NCBI RefSeq assembly: GCF_002591915.1
Contig: NZ_NIHB01000002.1
Coordinates: 318,133 to 382,132, forward strand
Reading direction: 5' to 3'
DNA length: 64,000 nt
Source of the DNA: Marinicella litoralis
GTDB taxonomy: Bacteria; Pseudomonadota; Gammaproteobacteria; Xanthomonadales; Marinicellaceae
Each line of letters opens with the position of its first letter. Position 1 is the stretch's first letter. Positions 1-7,168 of this stretch are shown here, piece by piece. Position numbers and translations under genes: made by a program. The notes under the pieces were generated by a model, which was not told the DNA's origin, did not search any database, and was given only the letters and a program-made list of their open reading frames with translations.

Positions 1-196
1 GGCCTTTGATACTTTCGATAAAGTCAACATGAAGTTGTTCTAGGTATTCTCGTTCCAACGACCGCTCAATCCGCTCACCATTCCAATTGGCCACCTGGAT
101 ACCAATAAACACACCAAATACCACAATCAAGAAATCAATAAATACAGCGAACCAGTTTTGGGTTTTAACGTGTTGTGTAACACTCGTCAGCAACAT
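1..196 (-). CDS. DUF6090-like membrane protein, 5' part only (runs off the window)
   Basis: The reverse strand from the ATG at 196 reads MLLTSVTQHVKTQNWFAVF, followed by a hydrophobic stretch ending in IGIQVANWNGERIE, the same N-terminus as the next five genes upstream. About 65 codons are visible and the rest lies outside the window. The TGA of the upstream gene shares one base with this ATG (TGATG), so translation is probably coupled. One transmembrane segment near residues 16-38 is followed by a charged, coiled-coil-like start. It is the sixth member of the tandem array; its function is unknown. Confidence 0.85.
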   Translation of the reverse strand, partial: MLLTSVTQHVKTQNWFAVFIDFLIVVFGVFIGIQVANWNGERIERSLEREYLEQLHVDFIESIKG

Positions 197-987
197 CAAT
201 CCAGCCCCCTTAAATAATCAATCATCAATGTCGTTCGGTCTTTGAATATTTGCAAACTTGACAGCTTGGTATCTAAATCTGATACCTGTCTGGTTAATTC
301 ATCTTGAATAGCTGCGTCTAAAATGGCTTTAACGGCTGTATCTACATCCTTTCGACTTAAATTAATTTCGCAGCTGGTGGGTAAAGTAATGATGTGTTGA
401 AAATACTGATTCACCCCCATCACATCATCACAATTGTCCCGCACAGCCTTTTGCGCTTGGTAGGGCATGATTGATCTGATGCTTTCACGATAAGGCATGA
501 TGGTGGTTAAATTGTTAACGGATGCTTGTATGCTGCGAAAGTATGTGGATAAACGCATTCTGATATCAACATCAGCAATCGCCACTTGGGCACCAATTGA
601 ATTCACTTCTGCATAACTCTCATTATCAAACTGTCTAGGCAGCGCTTGACTGGCTTGGTAGACATCAATAATGAACTGTTTGCCTAATGGCTCACTGGGC
701 TCACTGGGCTCACCCAAAGCGCTCAAAGCACTCAATGCAGCCAGGCCATGGCTTCTGGTTTGTGAAAAATAGACGACTCGCTGTTCGGCGTCTAATATAT
801 TGGCTTCCAGGTCATCTGTGATGCGTTGTAAGTAATGCGCAGTTAAGCTTTGTTGTTGTCGGGTTTCATTCCAGTTGGCAACTTGGATGCCGATAAATAC
901 ACCAACGACCACGATCAAAAAGTCGATAAAGACCGCAAACCAGTTTTGCTCGGTGACATGCTTGGTGATGCTTCTGAGCAACATCAT
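196..987 (-). CDS. DUF6090-like single-pass membrane protein (array member 2)
   Basis: The 263-residue protein starts MMLLRSITKHVTEQNWFAVFI, with one hydrophobic segment (about 17-39) ending in the array-wide IGIQVANWNE. The remainder is a soluble, probably periplasmic, domain. A second motif shared with neighbours is SYAEVNSIG, followed by a hydrophobic stretch and a conserved tyrosine about 20 residues on. Two cysteines (RDNC and PTSC) are placed like a pair in the 2515-3300 paralogue and could form a disulfide. A short in-frame repeat gives SEPSEP near residue 95. The start overlaps the stop of the upstream gene by 4 nt. Function is unknown; the family assignment rests on the N-terminal pattern. 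Confidence 0.85.
   Translation of the reverse strand: MMLLRSITKHVTEQNWFAVFIDFLIVVVGVFIGIQVANWNETRQQQSLTAHYLQRITDDLEANILDAEQRVVYFSQTRSHGLAALSALSALGEPSEPSEPLGKQFIIDVYQASQALPRQFDNESYAEVNSIGAQVAIADVDIRMRLSTYFRSIQASVNNLTTIMPYRESIRSIMPYQAQKAVRDNCDDVMGVNQYFQHIITLPTSCEINLSRKDVDTAVKAILDAAIQDELTRQVSDLDTKLSSLQIFKDRTTLMIDYLRGLD
688..713. repeat. 9-bp in-frame tandem repeat
   Basis: The unit ctcactggg occurs twice exactly, with partial copies on both sides, inside the gene at 196-987. On the coding strand it encodes the SEP-SEP repetition. Because the unit is a multiple of three, slippage would change length without breaking the frame. Confidence 0.7.
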
Positions 988-1754
988 AAAGACCCTTCTT
1001 CAAAGTCACAATTTCCACTGTTGTTCTCAAGTGCCTTGAGTAGTAGGTTTGCACGCTTGCCCAAATCTTCCAAAACCAACATATGATAATAGACAAAAAG
1101 CCGATTACTGGACATCGAAGCCGAAAGACTGTCGTGAGAGCGAATCCGATCCAGCGTTTCACTTTCAGTGACATGCCCCGTGATCGAAAGTCCTGCATCA
1201 TGAAGGGTACGGACCATTTCCGAGCGAAACAACAACAAGCGCTCCTCAAACAGCAACACTTCTTGATACTGCGCATAATACGATTGAATACATGGCCATG
1301 GTTTAAGTTTGCCAATCAATGTGGCATTGCCTGTGTTAACCAGCGACAGATACGATGGATGGTTGTTATCAAGAAACCTGGTATAGGTTGAGGCGTTCAT
1401 GAGGTAAGTGATTGAATCATTGATTAATGCCGGACGTTGGATTGTTAAATCACGCTCAAGTAAATGCGACTTATCTGGCGTTGGAATTCCTGCCATATCG
1501 AGCAACTCCGTTAATGCTGCCAACCGCCACTGGGATGTCCTGTAACCTGTATTGATATCAGTTAAATCTGATCGAATATCGTCTGCAAGTTGGACCATAT
1601 AACCATCGGCCTGTTCATTTTGTGCTCGGTTTTCGTTCCAATTGGCCACTTGAATCCCAATAAACACACCGACCACCACGATCAAAAAATCAACAAAAAC
1701 GGCAAACCAGTTCTGATCCTTAACGTGCTTGGAGACGCTTCTTAATAACATCAT
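984..1754 (-). CDS. DUF6090-like single-pass membrane protein (array member 3)
   Basis: The 256-residue protein has the array N-terminus (MMLLRSVSKHVKDQNWFAVF, then a membrane segment ending IGIQVANWNEN). The C-terminal domain diverges strongly from its neighbours but keeps the second motif, SYLSLVNTGNATLI, with YY about 15 residues later. Its stop overlaps the start of the downstream paralogue by 4 nt (ATGA) and its own start overlaps the upstream stop by 4 nt, so the genes form one translationally coupled run. Function is unknown. The conserved membrane anchor with a variable outer domain suggests related proteins with different partners or ligands, which is inference. Confidence 0.85.
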   Translation of the reverse strand: MMLLRSVSKHVKDQNWFAVFVDFLIVVVGVFIGIQVANWNENRAQNEQADGYMVQLADDIRSDLTDINTGYRTSQWRLAALTELLDMAGIPTPDKSHLLERDLTIQRPALINDSITYLMNASTYTRFLDNNHPSYLSLVNTGNATLIGKLKPWPCIQSYYAQYQEVLLFEERLLLFRSEMVRTLHDAGLSITGHVTESETLDRIRSHDSLSASMSSNRLFVYYHMLVLEDLGKRANLLLKALENNSGNCDFEEGSL

Positions 1755-2518
1755 GGCTGTCCTATGGATGCCAAACGTTGAGCAATCAAAGCATCGATTT
1801 CTGCCAAAGTGACACTGAGTGTTTTGGCAGATTTTTTGAATGATTCGTTCAACCGGCCTCGATAAAACAAGATATTCATGAATTCAATTTGGCGCAGTGT
1901 GTCTTTGGGGTCGCGCCGGTCTTTCATGGGATCCAACCAATTGACCGAATAGGAGCCATCTCTAGAAGGGATGGTGATAAAGCCTCGCCAATCATAGTTT
2001 TTAATCAAAAAAAGATCAGACATGTCATACGATGCTTTTAATATAGCGTTTTCATCCGTCTTTAAGGTGGTTATTTGACTGTCGATGATTTGCAGTTGTT
2101 TGCGCAACTGCTGTTCTTTGAGCAGTCTCAGGCGACCGGTGTTTTTCAGTTCGTCGTAAGTCACCATGATCGGCTCAAAGCCCAATACAGCATAGACCCC
2201 AGCAAGGATGTGTTGGTCTATGGTTGGAATGTCCATATCATCGTGTTGACCATCGGCAAACTCTGCCAAAACCCGCAAACTGTCATCGGCCACCTCCGCT
2301 TCAATCAGCACATGAGCAATGCTGTTGGCGGTTGCTTTGATGTCCTCATGCAACGCCACCAAAGTTTCGGCTTCCAACAGACGATCAGCTCGATCCGTAT
2401 TCCAATTGGACACTTGGATACCGATAAATACCCCGACCACCACAATGAGGAAATCGATAAAGACCGCGAACCAATTTTGTTCCTTGATGTGTTTTGTGAC
2501 GCTTCGTAATAGCATCAT
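1751..2518 (-). CDS. DUF6090-like single-pass membrane protein (array member 4)
   Basis: The 255-residue protein starts MMLLRSVTKHIKEQNWFAVFI. The membrane segment ends in IGIQVSNWNTDR, after which the sequence is helix-rich and acidic. The family motif is TYDELKNTGRLRLLKEQQL, the version closest to what I remember of DUF6090 proteins (L.ssG.l.lI....L). Both ends overlap neighbouring paralogues by 4 nt. No catalytic motif is visible. It is probably anchored in the inner membrane with the bulk outside the cytoplasm. Confidence 0.85.
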   Translation of the reverse strand: MMLLRSVTKHIKEQNWFAVFIDFLIVVVGVFIGIQVSNWNTDRADRLLEAETLVALHEDIKATANSIAHVLIEAEVADDSLRVLAEFADGQHDDMDIPTIDQHILAGVYAVLGFEPIMVTYDELKNTGRLRLLKEQQLRKQLQIIDSQITTLKTDENAILKASYDMSDLFLIKNYDWRGFITIPSRDGSYSVNWLDPMKDRRDPKDTLRQIEFMNILFYRGRLNESFKKSAKTLSVTLAEIDALIAQRLASIGQP

Positions 2519-3300
2519 TGCCGCTCCAGCTCTTGAATGAGGCTCTCAGCTTGGTCATCAAAGTATTCAATAAAGCTCAAGATCCGTACACTCTGCGAAA
2601 AAAGTAAATTGAGTTCATTGATCAAATTCTTTTCAGTGTGAATTTTGGCCGCAGTTTGTAATATATTGCTTGCTAAATCTGGAACTGGACAAGTGGTGTA
2701 ATAATTTTGGTTGTCATCCAGAATATCGCTGGGATCAGCACCAATCACATTACAGTCACTGATGATGTAATCGGTAAGTTGCCAATCCAAAAGGCTGCGA
2801 GAATGATCCCTGAAAACAGAATCAAATTTAAAGGTAAGTCCGGCTTCTAACGCGGCGTCTTGATAGTAGTCACGCATTTGCCTCAGCACAGCATCATCAC
2901 TGACTAAGTCTAATTTTCCGGCATTCAAAAGTTGGTTATAGACTTGCGCTGATGGTTGAAACGGCCACATACCGCCGGCCTTGTCTACATCGCGGATAAA
3001 ATCCCATTGCAACGCCAATGAATCTGGCAAATCGTTATGCAAAATGTTGTCGACACCTGTGATCGCTTGCTTAACCTCTAAGTAGAATTTTTTTCTCAAG
3101 GCATAGACATCACGGTCATTTTGTAAATCTGCAATTAAATTGGCTCTGAATAGCCCTGCCTCCTGTTCTGCATGTCTGGTCTCATTCCAATTGGACACTT
3201 GGATACCAATGAACACACCGACCACCACGATGATGAAATCGAGGAATACGGCAAACCAGTTTTGGGATTGAACGTGTTGGGTTATTCTTCTTAATAACAT
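2515..3300 (-). CDS. DUF6090-like single-pass membrane protein (array member 5)
   Basis: I place the start at the ATG at 3300 (MLLRRITQHVQSQNWFAVFL), because all paralogues begin with MLLR. A TTG 21 nt upstream would extend the frame but lies before the AGGAGG ribosome binding site, which is 12 nt upstream of the ATG. The protein is about 261 residues with one membrane segment ending IGIQVSNWNETR, the motif VYNQLLNAGKLDLV, and a cysteine pair (SDC and TTC) 24 residues apart matching that in the 196-987 paralogue. The upstream stop at 3302 is 1 nt away. Function is unknown. Confidence 0.82.
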   Translation of the reverse strand: MLLRRITQHVQSQNWFAVFLDFIIVVVGVFIGIQVSNWNETRHAEQEAGLFRANLIADLQNDRDVYALRKKFYLEVKQAITGVDNILHNDLPDSLALQWDFIRDVDKAGGMWPFQPSAQVYNQLLNAGKLDLVSDDAVLRQMRDYYQDAALEAGLTFKFDSVFRDHSRSLLDWQLTDYIISDCNVIGADPSDILDDNQNYYTTCPVPDLASNILQTAAKIHTEKNLINELNLLFSQSVRILSFIEYFDDQAESLIQELERQ

Positions 3301-3301
3301 G

Positions 3302-4063
3302 CTATTTAATTTCCTCCTCAATCAACTTCAAAGCTTGGACCAGAATAACGCGCAATTCCTTTTGCTCAACCAGAATCAAATTTTCATAGGCGATGCGGTT
3401 TACAATTTCATTTTGAAATTGCATGGATGAAGCCAGCACTTTGAATTCATCAATAGATACATCGTCATATTCATGAAGACCTTTAATAGCTGCAAAGTAG
3501 CTTTCCCATTCTGATCCCTTATAAGCAACAGCCCAAAGTGGACCAACCGGTAGTTTCTGACTGATGTAAGGCAACCAATGCTCATCAAGCCGTTGAATAA
3601 CTGTTATTTCATCTTCCTTGGCATCTAGGTATTCAGCCGGTAAGGAAGAGATGACTGGACGAAGCTCAGAGTTTTGCAAACCTTGAAATGTCTGCTGGTT
3701 CAAAACAGATGTGAGCGCACTGGTAGAGTAGTCAGTGGTGAAGCCATCAACAAACACCTTGGCGATTAGCGTTATTGGTATGGTTTCAAAATTATCTGAG
3801 CGTATCAATTCCAGCAATTGTACACCTGCCGAATAAATATTATCATGGCGTGGCGAGTTATCATCAATTGCAACTACATTTGATTTAATTTCTTCGTGCA
3901 ATCGTTCTAATGCCACATTCAATGACCTTTTTTCTGCCTGTTGTGAACCCCATTCTGTGATTTGAAAAGCCAGCAGAATGCCCGCCAAAACAATCAAAAA
4001 ATCGATGAATACTGCAAACCAATTTTGGGTTTTAACGTGATGGGAAATACTTCTCAACAACAT
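3302..4063 (-). CDS. DUF6090-like single-pass membrane protein (array member 6, most divergent)
   Basis: The ATG at 4063 is preceded by a GGGG-rich ribosome binding site and yields MLLRSISHHVKTQNWFAVFI, like the paralogues; the frame is open 111 nt further upstream without matching them. The protein has about 253 residues. The membrane segment departs from the consensus (IVLAGILLAFQITEWG instead of VVVGVFIGIQVANWN), and the second motif is weakened (TFQGLQNSELRPVI). It is the first gene of the array in transcription order, so the promoter should lie in 4064-4160. It may be an older or functionally distinct copy. Confidence 0.8.
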   Translation of the reverse strand: MLLRSISHHVKTQNWFAVFIDFLIVLAGILLAFQITEWGSQQAEKRSLNVALERLHEEIKSNVVAIDDNSPRHDNIYSAGVQLLELIRSDNFETIPITLIAKVFVDGFTTDYSTSALTSVLNQQTFQGLQNSELRPVISSLPAEYLDAKEDEITVIQRLDEHWLPYISQKLPVGPLWAVAYKGSEWESYFAAIKGLHEYDDVSIDEFKVLASSMQFQNEIVNRIAYENLILVEQKELRVILVQALKLIEEEIK

Positions 4064-4160
4064 TTGCTTACCCCGTATATCGAATGATTTATATAAGTGG
4101 TTCCCAAACTGAATTTGGGACAAGCTTTGACATGTTTTGAAATTGATCGCAGTAACATGA

Positions 4161-5093
4161 TTAGGGCGCCTCACAACTTAAAGCCCAATCCAACACCGTC
4201 TCAACCAATTGAATCCTAGACCATGAGAAAGCATGGTCACCTGAGATGACGGTATGGCTCAATGCAATATCTGGCTGAGCTGCATATGCTTCCACCAAAG
4301 GTGTATGGAAAACGGCTGGTGCAACAGCCTTGTCTTTATCACCAGCAACCAGTAACACCGATTTGCCTTTTAATTTGGGTGCGAGACCTACCAGACTGAA
4401 TGCATCGCGGTTATTTTTCAATTCATCAATCGCTTTTGATCCTGACCAGTTATTGAGCATGGTTAAACCATCTGCACCTGAGGCAAAATTATTGGCCGCA
4501 TCAATATTGGTTTGAAAGATATTTGCAACCAGACCAAAATCAGCCGGTGCAATGCCAGCCACGCATTTCACTTGCTTGTCTTTGGCAGCACCTTGCAAAG
4601 CCGCAAAGCCACCCATGGAATGACCAACCACTAAGATTTTCTCAGAATCTATACGATACTTGTCGGCTTGATTGCGTAAATAATTGATTGCACTGCCCAC
4701 ATCTTCTATCACATGAGTGAAACTAAACGTCCCTTCACTGCCCCAAGCACCACGGTAATGGAAAAACAACACGTTATATCCAGCTCTTCGCATGCTTTGG
4801 GCCAGATCCAGGTTTTTTTCATTGCCTGGATAACCATGCAACAACACCACTGTGGGGTGCGGACCTAAACCATCGGCTTGGTACAAAATGCCGTTCAGAC
4901 GATCGCCATGACTGTCAAAATTGAGTTCAATCAATGCCGGTGGATGGGTTTCGTCGATTTGAATTGGGTCAGCATTAATCTTTATTTTGGAAGCACATCC
5001 AGTCAGATTCAATGTCAGAATCAGTAATATAAAAAATGGAACAGTCACTGATCGAAACACAAAACGTCTTTTTAGTTCTTTAAATAAACTCAT
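4161..5093 (-). CDS. alpha/beta hydrolase, predicted lipoprotein
   Basis: The 310-residue protein has a basic N-terminus, a hydrophobic core and a lipobox (LTGC), so lipid attachment in the periplasm is predicted. The mature part is a serine hydrolase of the dienelactone-hydrolase/acyl-peptidase type: oxyanion region LLHGYPGNEKN, nucleophile elbow VVGHSMGG, a late aspartate (VAGDKDKA) and histidine (GDHAF). Substrate is unknown. The first residues, MSLFKELKRRFVFR, are almost the same as the starts of the two TPR proteins encoded just upstream (MSLFNELKRRNVFR), although the rest is unrelated. This suggests the 5' end was copied from such a gene. The gene lies between the DUF6090 array and the TPR pair, all on the same strand. 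Confidence 0.85.
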   Translation of the reverse strand: MSLFKELKRRFVFRSVTVPFFILLILTLNLTGCASKIKINADPIQIDETHPPALIELNFDSHGDRLNGILYQADGLGPHPTVVLLHGYPGNEKNLDLAQSMRRAGYNVLFFHYRGAWGSEGTFSFTHVIEDVGSAINYLRNQADKYRIDSEKILVVGHSMGGFAALQGAAKDKQVKCVAGIAPADFGLVANIFQTNIDAANNFASGADGLTMLNNWSGSKAIDELKNNRDAFSLVGLAPKLKGKSVLLVAGDKDKAVAPAVFHTPLVEAYAAQPDIALSHTVISGDHAFSWSRIQLVETVLDWALSCEAP

Positions 5094-5160
5094 AGTTTTT
5101 GCTCGATGATTTTTGGAATATTTTTCTTAGTAGCATAATGAATTCATAAAAAAACACGGT

Positions 5161-5265
5161 CATTGCGATGGCGCGAAGCGACTGTGACAATCTTTTAGGT
5201 TCGAATCTGCATCGTGAGAGGGTCTGGCCTTTAGGTATTGTCACGTCGCGTTACGCCTCGCAATG
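5161..5265. repeat. imperfect inverted repeat of the common CATTGCGA/GCGAAGC type
   Basis: The arms at 5161-5191 (cattgcgatggcgcgaagcg then actgtgacaat) and 5237-5265 (attgtcacgtcgcg then ttacgcctcgcaatg) are reverse complements with a few mismatches, separated by about 45 nt. Palindromes with CATTGCGAG and GCGAAGC in the arms are scattered in intergenic regions of many bacteria and behave like REP or MITE elements. It sits between the stop of the TPR gene and the start of the hydrolase gene and could form a large hairpin in the transcript. The rest of 5094-5317 has no gene I can support. Confidence 0.7.
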
Positions 5266-5317
5266 GCAACAACTTTTTTTAATTTTTTATCTGATTTCAT
5301 ATTTTCTGTCATTATTT

Positions 5318-7168
5318 TCAGTCACATTCAAAATCATCATCGCCCTCTGCCCTGCATTGCAACGGGTAGCCGTTCAGTTGCCAATAGTCGAATATACCGT
5401 TGGTTTTAAACAGTGGTTTGAAACTTGCACTTTGACGATACTTTTTGCCATGCGGGCCCCATAAAAAAAATTCATAAGGTTTACTTTCGACATCGCCCAA
5501 GGGAAATAACAAGATCTTGGCGAAGTACGGATCAAACGATGATTGACTCTTGCTGTAAGCCCTGATGTCTGCCACCAATGACGAATGATCTTGATCGAGA
5601 TTTTGGTAGGCATCATAAATTTCAGGTAACCGATGCCATCCCAACAACAAGTTCGGTGAACCGGCCACCAATAGAAAAGCAGTTCGTTCTTGTTGTTGCG
5701 CTAAGGTGATGAAATTTACCCAATTACCAGTAGAAATCCCCTGCTCATTGGCTTGTTTAAAAATCTCCCAAGATTCATCGTATAAGCCCATACCGGCTTT
5801 GATGTCATATAAGTTTTCAGTACAAGGTGAAAAGAACGGATGACGCTGTTTACACGTTTGAAAAGTGGCTGTCGATAAGTCAGTTTGTCCAACAGCCGCA
5901 TAGGCCAAACCCAACCAATTCATCGGTGACGGCAGGTTGGGGTCAATTTCAATCGCACGTATCAAATCATTGATAATCGATTGGTAATCCTGTTTGGTGC
6001 CATCTTCCCAAGCTATTAAATGACGAATATAGGCTTTGGCAGCCAGCGACAATGCACTGTTGGGATTCAATGCCAAGGCTTTTTCGGCATATAAGTTAAC
6101 CTTTTCTTGGGCAGCAACAAAGGTCAAATCGGAAAAACCATAGTTGGGCATCAACAAAGCCACCGCAGCGCGTAATTCCCAAGCTGGTGCGTAATCGGGC
6201 TCCTGTTCTAAAATTTGTCGCAAATAGCCATCAACCATGTCTAATTCAAGCCTAGCGCGGTATAAGGCCCGAGCTTTCAGAAATAAATCATAGTTATTTA
6301 AAGCAGGCACTTGATGACCTTCATGAGTCAGCTGCTGATCAGTTTTTAATGCGATACCTAGTTGCTCAACGATCGCTTTGGCCACTTCGTCTTGAATGGC
6401 AAACAAGTTTTCTGTGGTCAATTCTCGGTCGTAAGTTTCAGACCACAGGTGTTGGTCGGTTTGGGCATCGATCAATTGGGCAGTAACCCTGACCATTTGT
6501 CCGGACTTGCGCACCGAACCTTCCAAAACATGACGCACATTGAGTTTTGCTGCTATGGCTGGAATCCCCATGGATTCTTGGCCTTTGAAGCCAAAGGATG
6601 ACGTGCGGGAAGCCACTTTCAATGCTTTGACTTTGACCAACACATTAAGAATTTCTTCAGCGATACCATCTGAAAAATAAGCCTGATCACTTTGTGGTGA
6701 TAAATCAGCAAAGGGCAGGACTGCGATTGATTGGTCGTCGGTGTTTGCTGTATCTGCAACATTTGTTTCAACAACTTCAAAAGCAGGTACATCAGCTACA
6801 GCCAAATCAGTCGCTGCAACCTTTGGCTTGGTGCCAAACTGTTGCCAAGCAACCAACAACATCACCGCAACCACCGCAATTAAGGTAATCACATCGAGCT
6901 TCTTGGCAGTGAAGGAACTGACCTGATTGGCGCTGACCTCACTGTCTTTCTTCAAACCATCAGGGGTTAGTTCATAAGCCCATGAAAACAGCACAGTGGG
7001 TATAAAACCCAATAGCAGCACCAGGGTCAGGGCAGAAATGATCCAATCAGGTAAATGCAAAGCAGGCACCACGGTATCGGTCACCTGTAACAACAGCCAA
7101 CCAATCACCAAATAAGCCGCTGCCACTCGGAACACATTTCTTCTTTTCAGTTCGTTAAATAAGCTCAT
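5318..7168 (-). CDS. membrane-anchored TolB-like/TPR protein
   Basis: The 616-residue protein starts MSLFNELKRRNVFRVAAAYL, with two hydrophobic segments (about 15-30 and 42-65), the family signature FSWAYELTPDGLKKDSEV, and a third segment near 92-110. A TolB-like/FlgO-like domain follows (SIAVLPFADLS, then YFSDGIAEEILNVL and VASRTSSF) at about 147-260. TPR-like helical repeats make up the rest. Proteins of this layout sit in the inner membrane of many proteobacteria, often beside regulators or cyclases; the role is not established. It is a shorter paralogue of the upstream gene, and its start overlaps that gene's stop by 4 nt. The end is acidic and cysteine-bearing (ECD). Confidence 0.85.
   Translation of the reverse strand: MSLFNELKRRNVFRVAAAYLVIGWLLLQVTDTVVPALHLPDWIISALTLVLLLGFIPTVLFSWAYELTPDGLKKDSEVSANQVSSFTAKKLDVITLIAVVAVMLLVAWQQFGTKPKVAATDLAVADVPAFEVVETNVADTANTDDQSIAVLPFADLSPQSDQAYFSDGIAEEILNVLVKVKALKVASRTSSFGFKGQESMGIPAIAAKLNVRHVLEGSVRKSGQMVRVTAQLIDAQTDQHLWSETYDRELTTENLFAIQDEVAKAIVEQLGIALKTDQQLTHEGHQVPALNNYDLFLKARALYRARLELDMVDGYLRQILEQEPDYAPAWELRAAVALLMPNYGFSDLTFVAAQEKVNLYAEKALALNPNSALSLAAKAYIRHLIAWEDGTKQDYQSIINDLIRAIEIDPNLPSPMNWLGLAYAAVGQTDLSTATFQTCKQRHPFFSPCTENLYDIKAGMGLYDESWEIFKQANEQGISTGNWVNFITLAQQQERTAFLLVAGSPNLLLGWHRLPEIYDAYQNLDQDHSSLVADIRAYSKSQSSFDPYFAKILLFPLGDVESKPYEFFLWGPHGKKYRQSASFKPLFKTNGIFDYWQLNGYPLQCRAEGDDDFECD

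Noticed and set aside
5195-5215. GGTTCGAATC resembling a tRNA T-loop
   Set aside because: The flanking sequence cannot form an acceptor or anticodon stem; it is the loop of the inverted repeat at 5161-5265.
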